From JAENVT01 sp031412355 (GTDB lineage: Bacteria; Actinomycetota; Acidimicrobiia; Acidimicrobiales; Ilumatobacteraceae), in the NCBI GenBank assembly GCA_031412355.1, contig JANOCR010000196.1, positions 1 through 5,577 of the forward strand: 5,577 nucleotides of DNA. Reading direction: 5' to 3'. The notes under the pieces were generated by a model, which searched no databases, was not told the origin of the DNA, and saw only the letters and a program-made list of their open reading frames with translations. A program made the translations under genes and the position numbers. Positions 1 through 4,631 of this stretch are shown one piece after another. Position 1 is the stretch's first letter; each line of letters begins with the position of its first letter.

Positions 1-26
1 CCGCCACCGACCACAGTGATCTTCAT
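1..26 (-). CDS. Start of a Rossmann-fold enzyme gene, cut by the left edge (possible nucleotide-sugar dehydrogenase)
   Basis: Read on the minus strand from an ATG at 26, the first codons give MKITVVGG followed by a partial codon beginning GG. A basic residue, a short hydrophobic beta strand and a glycine-rich turn are the classic N-terminus of a dinucleotide-binding Rossmann fold. UDP-glucose or GDP-mannose 6-dehydrogenases typically begin M-K-I-(T/A)-V-V-G-x-G-Y-V-G, and the neighbouring surface-polysaccharide-type methyltransferase makes that the favoured guess. FAD-dependent oxidoreductases and other NAD(P)-binding enzymes start the same way. No strong Shine-Dalgarno sequence precedes the ATG. 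Only eight residues are visible, so both the gene call and the family are tentative. Confidence 0.5.
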
Positions 27-27
27 C

Positions 28-52
28 GCTGTGCTGCTAGCGGCTGTGCTGC
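28..52. repeat. Short direct repeat upstream of the left-edge gene
   Basis: The 10-mer GCTGTGCTGC occurs at 28-37 and again at 43-52, a 15-bp period, immediately upstream of the ATG at 26. It would lie in the leader or promoter of the left-edge gene. It may be a small tandem duplication with no function. No promoter hexamers could be assigned convincingly around it. Confidence 0.4.
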
Positions 53-138
53 GATCTCGAGGTTTGCGCCGCCGGTGCTTGCGTCAATACGAGGAACCAT
101 AGACGAGTCACGGCGACGCCCACCGCTAGCGCGAAATG

Positions 139-203
139 GGACGCTCGGCGCCCCTCCCGCCTGTCGTGATGTCATCGACTTGGGGAGGAACGCCGGAGCG
201 TCC
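139..203 (-). terminator. Long imperfect hairpin after the collagen-like gene, probable terminator
   Basis: Bases 139-150 pair with 191-203 (12 bp, with G195 bulged). A 2x2 internal loop (CC/AA) follows, then 153-158 pairs with 183-188 (CCTCCC/GGGAGG). GTCG (163-166) can also pair with CGAC (176-179) near the tip. In all about 22 base pairs are possible over 65 nt. On the minus strand the structure begins 33 nt after the collagen-like gene's stop codon and is followed by CATTT, a very weak T-run. Its place at a gene 3' end suggests a transcription terminator or an mRNA 3'-end stabiliser. With no real U-tract, a DNA-level operator is also possible. The rest of 27-236 shows no coding signal. 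Confidence 0.5.
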
Positions 204-236
204 GTTACCTCGTGTTCCGCGCCTCGGCTGTGTTGA

Positions 237-1412
237 TCAGGCAGGGGTCACGCAAATCACGGTGATCGTGAACGTCGCGTTGGTGCTCTGAATCCTCTCC
301 GCCTTGATGGTCCAGCTGTCATTGGCCGCGTTCACTGACGACGGAGCGTTGATGAACACATGAAGGCCGTTGCCGCTCGACTCGGTATGACCGCCGCCGA
401 CGGCCACCTTGCCGGAGGGGCACGTTGCAACGCGAGTCACGGGCAGGGCGTTCGTGGTCGAGATCGGCGCTGAGGTGACGACCTCGTAGCCGGTGAGGCC
501 GCTGCCGTCAATGCCGTTCGTACCGGGATCGCCGGTGTCGCCCTTGGGTCCGGCCTCGCCTTGGATTCCTTGGACGCCCTGTTCGCCAGTGTCGCCCTTC
601 GGTCCGGTCTCGCCCGGGATGCCTTGGATGCCTTGGATGCCTTGGTCGCCTGTCGCACCGGTTTCGCCTTGGATTCCTTGCAGGCCCTGGTCGCCGGTGT
701 CGCCCTTGGCGCCGTCAGCGCCGTTGGTGCCTGGGGCGCCGGTTTCGCCTGGGGCTCCGGTGTCGCCTTGGGTTCCGGGCAGGCCTTGGTCGCCGGTGTC
801 GCCCTTGGCGCCGTCGGCGCCGTTGGTGCCTGCGGGGCCGGTGTCACCGGTTGCACCGGGTGCACCCTGAGGGCCGGCGGGACCCGCTGGACCTGATGGG
901 CCTGCTGGACCACCCGAGCTACCCGTGGGCGCTGGAACGTAGTAGCCAACGAGGTCGATCACGACGTCGACGGTGCCGGCGTTGTTGAAGATCTCGAACG
1001 ACTTGTTGGTTCCGAGCTTGATCACGCTCGAATTTGCGACGGCCTGGCTGCTAGCCCAGTTGATCGAGCTGGCCAGCGGTTGCACCGTGCCCGTGGGGAA
1101 CAGCGTCAAGAACGAACCGACCGTGCCGTTCACGACGGTGAGGTTGATCGAAGCAGCCGTCGCGTCTGCAGGAACGCTGTCGAGAAGCGACAGCGTCGCG
1201 AGGCCGCGCGGGCCCAGCGTTGAAATCGGACTCGTCGACTCGCGGGTGTCGAGAACTCGAACGGGAACGACAGGAACGAGTACCGAAGCGTCGTTCGAGT
1301 TACCGAGGGCGGACGCCGCAAACAGCCCCCCGCCCCCAAATGTGATGGCGATTGCTGCGCCCGCCGCAGCCCATCGTGACCGCCAGACATCAAACTTCAT
1401 GACCATGACCAT
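237..1412 (-). CDS. Secreted collagen-like protein with an N-terminal VLDTR-type beta domain and a C-terminal globular domain
   Basis: This 391-aa protein has four parts. Residues 1-35 are a signal peptide (R11 and R13, hydrophobic stretch 15-35, likely cleavage after the A-S-A at 33-35). Residues about 45-160 form the beta domain found in many exported actinobacterial proteins, opening with VRVLDTR (51-57) and closing with VVIDLVGYYVP. Residues 168-303 are 45 uninterrupted Gly-X-Y triplets, with repeated K-G-D and G-D-Q-G units that favour triple-helix pairing. Residues 304-391 are a compact C-terminal domain with two cysteines (C331, C387) that could form a disulfide and a VAVGGGHTE motif. 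The collagen part predicts a trimeric extracellular rod, perhaps for adhesion, matrix or surface coating; the role is inferred. In the collagen part 9 of 12 Gln codons are CAA, unusual for such GC-rich DNA. Three in-frame ATGs (1412, 1406, 1400) lie within 13 bases. I chose the first, although its ribosome-binding site is weak (GGGG nine bases upstream). Confidence 0.9.
   Translation of the reverse strand: MVMVMKFDVWRSRWAAAGAAIAITFGGGGLFAASALGNSNDASVLVPVVPVRVLDTRESTSPISTLGPRGLATLSLLDSVPADATAASINLTVVNGTVGSFLTLFPTGTVQPLASSINWASSQAVANSSVIKLGTNKSFEIFNNAGTVDVVIDLVGYYVPAPTGSSGGPAGPSGPAGPAGPQGAPGATGDTGPAGTNGADGAKGDTGDQGLPGTQGDTGAPGETGAPGTNGADGAKGDTGDQGLQGIQGETGATGDQGIQGIQGIPGETGPKGDTGEQGVQGIQGEAGPKGDTGDPGTNGIDGSGLTGYEVVTSAPISTTNALPVTRVATCPSGKVAVGGGHTESSGNGLHVFINAPSSVNAANDSWTIKAERIQSTNATFTITVICVTPA
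618..644. repeat. Three tandem 9-bp units inside the collagen region
   Basis: GATGCCTTG is repeated exactly three times (618-626, 627-635, 636-644). On the coding (minus) strand each unit encodes one shifted Gly-Ile-Gln triplet. Because 9 bp is exactly one collagen triplet, loss or gain of a unit by replication slippage would keep both the reading frame and the Gly-X-Y phase. Confidence 0.85.
681..832. repeat. 53-bp near-identical duplication, 99 bp apart, in the collagen region
   Basis: Bases 681-733 and 780-832 match at 51 of 53 positions, with differences at 687/786 and 717/816. Both copies encode GTNGADGAKGDTGDQGL, at residues 195-211 and 228-244. The 99-bp offset is 11 collagen triplets. 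Near identity at the DNA level, including third positions, points to a fairly recent duplication or to gene conversion within the rod. Confidence 0.85.
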
Positions 1413-1440
1413 CTTTCTTGACCCCAGGGTGGAGTCGTCG

Positions 1441-1478
1441 TTGAGAAAGGTCGGTCAATTCCAGACGAACTTGAGAAA
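1441..1478. repeat. Paired TTGAGAAA direct repeats in the 236-bp gap upstream of the collagen-like gene
   Basis: TTGAGAAA occurs at 1441-1448 and 1471-1478 (TTTCTCAA on the coding strand), 30 bp apart, or close to three helical turns, and 29 and 59 bp upstream of the ATG at 1412. The spacing and place suit a regulator-binding site, but the match is only 8 bp. The rest of the gap (1413-1648) holds no supported gene. It contains two small perfect palindromic elements, a GGCG-CAAA-CGCC hairpin at 1563-1574 and GGTGCACC at 1596-1603. No clear -35/-10 pair was found, although the collagen-gene promoter should be here. Confidence 0.35.
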
Positions 1479-1648
1479 ACACTTTCTGTCCCGATACAAA
1501 TGGTCCAGAAGACCCATCGCTTCGTGCAGACCGGGGCCATCGGTAAATCGCCGGTGGTTCGAGGCGCAAACGCCCATTAAACCCTGGTGACGAGTGGTGC
1601 ACCGCAGGCTTCGCAAGCGCAGAAGCGGTCACTCGCTGTGAGGTGGTC

Positions 1649-2596
1649 TCACTGTCGGCGCACGATGACGCGCAGCCGGTTGAGAGCCCGCAATGGCCGC
1701 GTCACGGTCCACGACCGACTTGAAACGGTGCGATTCAACTCGGACTGCACCGCCCGCAACCGTGAGCGCACCACGGCATGATCCGACGCAATTCCTGGAA
1801 GACCATCGTCGATCGGTACCGGCGCGTCGACATGGAAACCATCGGTCGCCCTAAGTGTCGCGAAGAACTCGCCGCCGACCGTCTCGGAACACTGCTCGAC
1901 AGAGAACGGCACGAGATGCAGTCGTTGGAGCGCGGCGAACAAACGGGTGAACGACGACGGAGTGAAGACCCAGCAGTGCACGTCTTGATAGTCGCTCGAG
2001 GCGACGGCTGCCGACGCTCGCTGCAAGGCCTCCGTCTCGGAATGCACGGGAACCATTTCGGCAAACGGCGGCTCCTCCTCCCACGAGATGAAACCGTGCC
2101 AAGCGACCGCCGAGGAGTAGTGATCGAACACCTGTCGAGGGATGGGTACCGTCGCTGATGTCAGGTGAGCGTGAACAACATCTGCAGTAACGGTCGGCGA
2201 ACGCAACGCGTCGAAACATCGCCGGTGGTCAGGGATCGCCAGCGAGAGCACGCCGCCATCGCGCAGGATGCTGCGAATGTCGCGGAGCCAACCGACGAAG
2301 TCGGGAACGTGCTCGATGACATGCGATGCAATCACGTAGTCGAACGGAGCGTCGTCGCGAACGGCGTCGTGGATCGAGCCAGCGAGCGACACGTAGTCGA
2401 TCGGCACGATTGCATCGAGATCGAAGCCGTCGTGCGTGGCATATCGAGCGCGCAGCGTCTCGGTGTCTACGTGGTCGAGGTAGCGCACATCGCCCATGTC
2501 GCGCCGCACGACGGGGTTGGCCAGCGGGCCGAGTTCGAGGCCTTTCGACGTCGCCACGTCGATCGACCTCAGCAGCGCGTCGGTCCGGCCAGCCAT
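1649..2596 (-). CDS. SAM-dependent class I methyltransferase, surface-polysaccharide type
   Basis: From the ATG at 2596 the product is 315 aa. The SAM-binding motif I is LELGPLANPVV (about residues 20-30). The acidic motif and following strand appear in FDYVIASHVIEHVP (85-98), then a LRDGGVLSLAIPDHRRCFD stretch (111-129) corresponding to motif III. The LELGPLANP and ASHVIEHVPD signatures, a later RQVFDH, and the C-terminal SSRSWTVTRPLRAL tail resemble methyltransferases found beside glycosyltransferases in O-antigen or exopolysaccharide clusters, so a sugar or glycan-precursor substrate is likely. The substrate itself cannot be read from the sequence. An in-frame GTG at 2617 would add seven residues, but AGGG eight bases before the ATG lies inside that extension and favours the ATG. 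A hairpin separates it from the upstream reductase gene, so it probably has its own transcript. Confidence 0.85.
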   Translation of the reverse strand: MAGRTDALLRSIDVATSKGLELGPLANPVVRRDMGDVRYLDHVDTETLRARYATHDGFDLDAIVPIDYVSLAGSIHDAVRDDAPFDYVIASHVIEHVPDFVGWLRDIRSILRDGGVLSLAIPDHRRCFDALRSPTVTADVVHAHLTSATVPIPRQVFDHYSSAVAWHGFISWEEEPPFAEMVPVHSETEALQRASAAVASSDYQDVHCWVFTPSSFTRLFAALQRLHLVPFSVEQCSETVGGEFFATLRATDGFHVDAPVPIDDGLPGIASDHAVVRSRLRAVQSELNRTVSSRSWTVTRPLRALNRLRVIVRRQ

Positions 2597-2604
2597 TCGC
2601 CAGA

Positions 2605-2608
2605 CCCT
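2605..2608 (-). promoter_or_regulatory. Ribosome binding site deciding the methyltransferase start
   Basis: AGGG on the minus strand sits eight bases before the ATG at 2596. The alternative GTG at 2617 directly follows an in-frame TGA and has no comparable site, so this element supports the shorter protein. Confidence 0.5.
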
Positions 2609-2630
2609 AGCGACCACTCAGCGGCTCTGC

Positions 2631-2675
2631 GTCAGCTCCTGGAACAAGCCAACGACCGCCGTTCAAGGAGCTGAC
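2631..2675 (-). terminator. Strong hairpin between the reductase and methyltransferase genes
   Basis: GTCAGCTCCT (2631-2640) is perfectly complementary to AGGAGCTGAC (2666-2675). After one mismatch (2641/2665), GAAC (2642-2645) pairs with GTTC (2661-2664), leaving a 15-nt loop. It starts 71 nt after the reductase stop and ends 34 nt before the methyltransferase ATG on the minus strand. I read it as a probable terminator for the reductase transcript. There is no T-run after it, so a protein-binding operator or an attenuator controlling the methyltransferase is also possible. The remainder of the gap 2597-2746 shows no gene. Confidence 0.5.
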
Positions 2676-2746
2676 ACGGAAGTCTGCGCAGCGCTGATCT
2701 ACCGGATCGGCGTGGGTCACGGCACCTGCCCATCACCCCACCTTGC

Positions 2747-3736
2747 CTAGCGGGCGTTGTCGCCGAAGCGGAACTCGTGTGTCAACTCGTCGAGCTTGTG
2801 CTTGACATCGGGGTCCAAAGGCAGGTCGACCGCAGCGACCGAGTCCTTCAGTTGTTCCGGACGGCTGGCGCCGATGATCGGACTGGTGATCGTGGGATTG
2901 GCCAACACCCACTGCACGGCCAGCGTCGCCATCGACACACCGGCAGCCTCGGCGATCGGCCGCAGCTCGTCGATGGTGGCGAACATGCGGTCGTTCCAGT
3001 AGCGCTCCTGATAGCGACCGGCCGCCCAGCCCAGCGTGAACCGGCCTCCCTCGGTAGGTGCGCCGGGTTGGTGCTTGCCACTGAGGAAGCCGCCGGCAAG
3101 TGGGTTGTATGGGATGACCGCGATGCCTTCCTCGGCACACAGCGGTAACAGCTCGCGTTCGTTCTCGCGGAACAGCAGGTTGTAGCGCGGCTGAACACTG
3201 ATGAAGTTGGCCGTTCGCAGCACTTCGGCGCGGCCGATGCTTCGTGCCAGCTGGTACGCAAGGAAGTTGCTGCAGCCGATGTAGCGAACCTTGCCGCTGC
3301 GGACGACGTCGTCGAGGGCTTGCAACGTCTCGTCGATCGGCGTCTCGGCATCCCAGAAATGCAGCTGGTACAGGTCCACGTAGTCAGTGTCGAGCCTGCG
3401 AAGCGAGGCATCGAGGGCGCGCACGATGTTCTTTCTCGAGCTGCCCGAGTCCCAAGGTTTCGGGCCGGTAGGGAAGTAGCACTTGGTTGCCACGATGAAA
3501 TCCTCGCGGCGTGAGCCCAGCCATCGACCGATCACTTCCTCCGTGCGTCCGAAGATGTCGGCAGGCGCGCCCAACGGATACACGTCGGCTGTATCGAAGA
3601 ACGTGATACCGGCATCGGCCGCTGCGTCCATGATCGCGAAGGATGTTTCGTCGTCGCATTGGTAGCCGAACGTCATCGTGCCCAGGCACAACCGCGACAC
3701 CTTGAGACCGGTTCGGCCGAAGCGAACGTGCTGCAT
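2747..3736 (-). CDS. Aldo/keto reductase, NADPH-dependent
   Basis: The 329-aa product has the normal length of the aldo/keto reductase (alpha/beta barrel) superfamily, which reduces aldehydes and ketones with NAD(P)H in the cytoplasm. It begins FGRTGLKVSRLCLGTMTFG (residues 6-24). The catalytic tetrad is present: D48 and Y53 in FFDTADVY, K85 in VATK, and H126 in LYQLHFWD. S156-N157 (CSNF) and Q182 (SVQPRYN) line the cofactor site, and IIGASRPEQL (287-296) is the typical nucleotide phosphate-binding segment. Overall it resembles the YghZ/Tas/potassium-channel-beta-like branch; the substrate is unknown. A TTG at 3751 would add five residues, but the ATG at 3736 gives the usual family N-terminus and fits a leaderless promoter. 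It is transcribed divergently from the transporter gene. Confidence 0.93.
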   Translation of the reverse strand: MQHVRFGRTGLKVSRLCLGTMTFGYQCDDETSFAIMDAAADAGITFFDTADVYPLGAPADIFGRTEEVIGRWLGSRREDFIVATKCYFPTGPKPWDSGSSRKNIVRALDASLRRLDTDYVDLYQLHFWDAETPIDETLQALDDVVRSGKVRYIGCSNFLAYQLARSIGRAEVLRTANFISVQPRYNLLFRENERELLPLCAEEGIAVIPYNPLAGGFLSGKHQPGAPTEGGRFTLGWAAGRYQERYWNDRMFATIDELRPIAEAAGVSMATLAVQWVLANPTITSPIIGASRPEQLKDSVAAVDLPLDPDVKHKLDELTHEFRFGDNAR

Positions 3737-3742
3737 GAGACG

Positions 3743-3748
3743 ACCATA
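3743..3748 (-). promoter_or_regulatory. Candidate -10 box for a leaderless reductase transcript
   Basis: TATGGT on the minus strand (preceded by TTTG) fits the actinobacterial TANNNT -10 consensus. It is separated by exactly six bases from the ATG at 3736, which would put the transcription start on the A of the ATG. The reductase also lacks a Shine-Dalgarno sequence, as expected for a leaderless mRNA. No convincing -35 box is seen. The whole divergent gap to the transporter is 3737-3791, so both promoters must be packed into 55 bp or extend into the coding regions. Confidence 0.35.
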
Positions 3749-3783
3749 CAAAGGCTGCTCGATCTACGACGTGCTCTGCTAGC

Positions 3784-3790
3784 AAGGTGG
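3784..3790 (+). promoter_or_regulatory. Ribosome binding site of the EamA transporter gene
   Basis: AAGGTGG differs by one base from the ideal AAGGAGG and lies just before the GTG at 3792. The spacing is tight: one base from the end of the motif, four from AAGG. A TAG in frame at 3780-3782 excludes any earlier start, so this GTG is the first possible one. Confidence 0.5.
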
Positions 3791-3791
3791 G

Positions 3792-4631
3792 GTGGCGATC
3801 CTGCTGGCGGCTCTGTGTGCGGTGACGTACGGCCTGGCGGACTACAGCGGCGGGCGAGCGTCGCGCTCGGTCGCCAGCGCTGTCGTCACCCTGCTCGGGC
3901 AGGCCACCAGTTTCGTTCTGGTCGTGACGGGCGTGATCGTGATCGGAACGCCGATCGCCTCGGCCCACGACCTGTGGTGGGGTGCGGCCGGCGGTGTCGC
4001 CGGCGGATTTGCATTGATCGCGTTCTACACAGCGCTGTCGCGCGGCACTATGACTGTGGTTGCCCCGACGACGGCGGTCGTCAGTGCGATCCTGCCGGTG
4101 ATCGTGGGGTTGAGCCTGGGCGAAAGGCCCAGTGGCACGGCGCTGGTCGGAATCGTCATTGCCTGCTTGGCGGTCGCTCTGGTCAGCGGTGTGATCGGCA
4201 CGCGTCATCGGGAGACGACGCTTTCGACCGTGGTGCTGGCTGCCACCGCAGGCGCCGGCTTCGGTTTCATCTTCATCGCCTTCGCCCGCACCGCCGATGA
4301 CAGTGGACTGTGGCCGCTGGTGGCAGCACGAGCCGCATCGATCCCGGTCCTCGCGATCGTGGTGATCGCGACACGGCCCGGCCGCGGTGCAATGCGTTCG
4401 GTGATCTGGCTGATTGTGGCTTCGGGTGTGTTGGACATGGCTGCCAACCTGTTCTTTCTCGAGGCAAGCCACCGCGGCTTGCTCAGTATCGTGGCGGTGA
4501 TCTCGTCGATGTACCCGGTCAGCACGGTGTGCTTGGCGTTCGGCCTGGATCGGGAACGGGTGAGCAGGACTCAGGCGACGGGACTGGCGTTGGCCGCCAC
4601 CGCGCTGACGCTGGTGTCGCTAGGGAGCTGA
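3792..4631 (+). CDS. EamA/DMT-superfamily membrane transporter
   Basis: The 279-aa product is strongly hydrophobic, with about ten predicted membrane segments (roughly residues 1-16, 29-52, 60-79, 85-108, 115-135, 146-166, 173-192, 202-222, 228-250 and 261-277). They form two five-helix halves, the EamA repeat layout of drug/metabolite transporters. The end of each half shows the family's usual pattern: AFYTALSRGTMTVVAPTTAVVSA (78-100) in the first, and FLEASHRGLLSIVAVISSMYPVSTV (222-246) followed by a conserved-type ERV (255-257) in the second. Such proteins usually export amino acids, metabolites or small toxic compounds; the substrate cannot be predicted. The start is GTG. The gene diverges from the aldo/keto reductase, and its 3' end overlaps by 12 bp the 3' end of the convergent hydrolase gene. 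Confidence 0.9.
   Translation: MAILLAALCAVTYGLADYSGGRASRSVASAVVTLLGQATSFVLVVTGVIVIGTPIASAHDLWWGAAGGVAGGFALIAFYTALSRGTMTVVAPTTAVVSAILPVIVGLSLGERPSGTALVGIVIACLAVALVSGVIGTRHRETTLSTVVLAATAGAGFGFIFIAFARTADDSGLWPLVAARAASIPVLAIVVIATRPGRGAMRSVIWLIVASGVLDMAANLFFLEASHRGLLSIVAVISSMYPVSTVCLAFGLDRERVSRTQATGLALAATALTLVSLGS

Noticed and set aside
493..896. Plus-strand open frames with Pro/Trp/Ser repeats or Ala/Gly/Val/Leu repeats
   Set aside because: They are antisense or frame-shifted images of the Gly-X-Y coding repeat and have no independent support.
1550..1570. GGTTCGA at 1556-1562, as in a tRNA T-loop
   Set aside because: The flanking bases do not form the 5-bp T-stem, and no acceptor or anticodon arm is nearby.
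1535..1580. Minus-strand GGCGATTTACCGATGG and GGGCGTTTGCGCC, recalling parts of a cyclic-di-GMP-I (GEMM) riboswitch upstream of the collagen-like gene
   Set aside because: The conserved CACAGGGCAAACC-like 5' part and the paired P1 stems are not found, so the resemblance is limited to a few bases.
973..1590. A 205-codon plus-strand open frame antisense to the N-terminal part of the collagen-like gene
   Set aside because: It has no domain-like pattern and no ribosome-binding site, while the opposite strand encodes a recognised signal peptide and domain.
1390..1632. An 80-codon minus-strand open frame in the gap between the methyltransferase and collagen-like genes
   Set aside because: It has a GTG start without a ribosome-binding site, no recognisable motif, and overlaps the collagen gene start out of frame; the gap looks regulatory.
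2712..2741. GTGGG/CCCAC stem just after the reductase stop as a terminator
   Set aside because: It has only five base pairs with a 20-nt loop and no T-run; the hairpin at 2631-2675 is far stronger.
3384..4472. A 362-codon minus-strand open frame across the reductase 5' end and antisense to the transporter
   Set aside because: Its translation is rich in His, Arg, Gln and Asp with no recognisable fold, and it overlaps two clearly real genes in other frames. It is a by-product of GC-rich codon bias.
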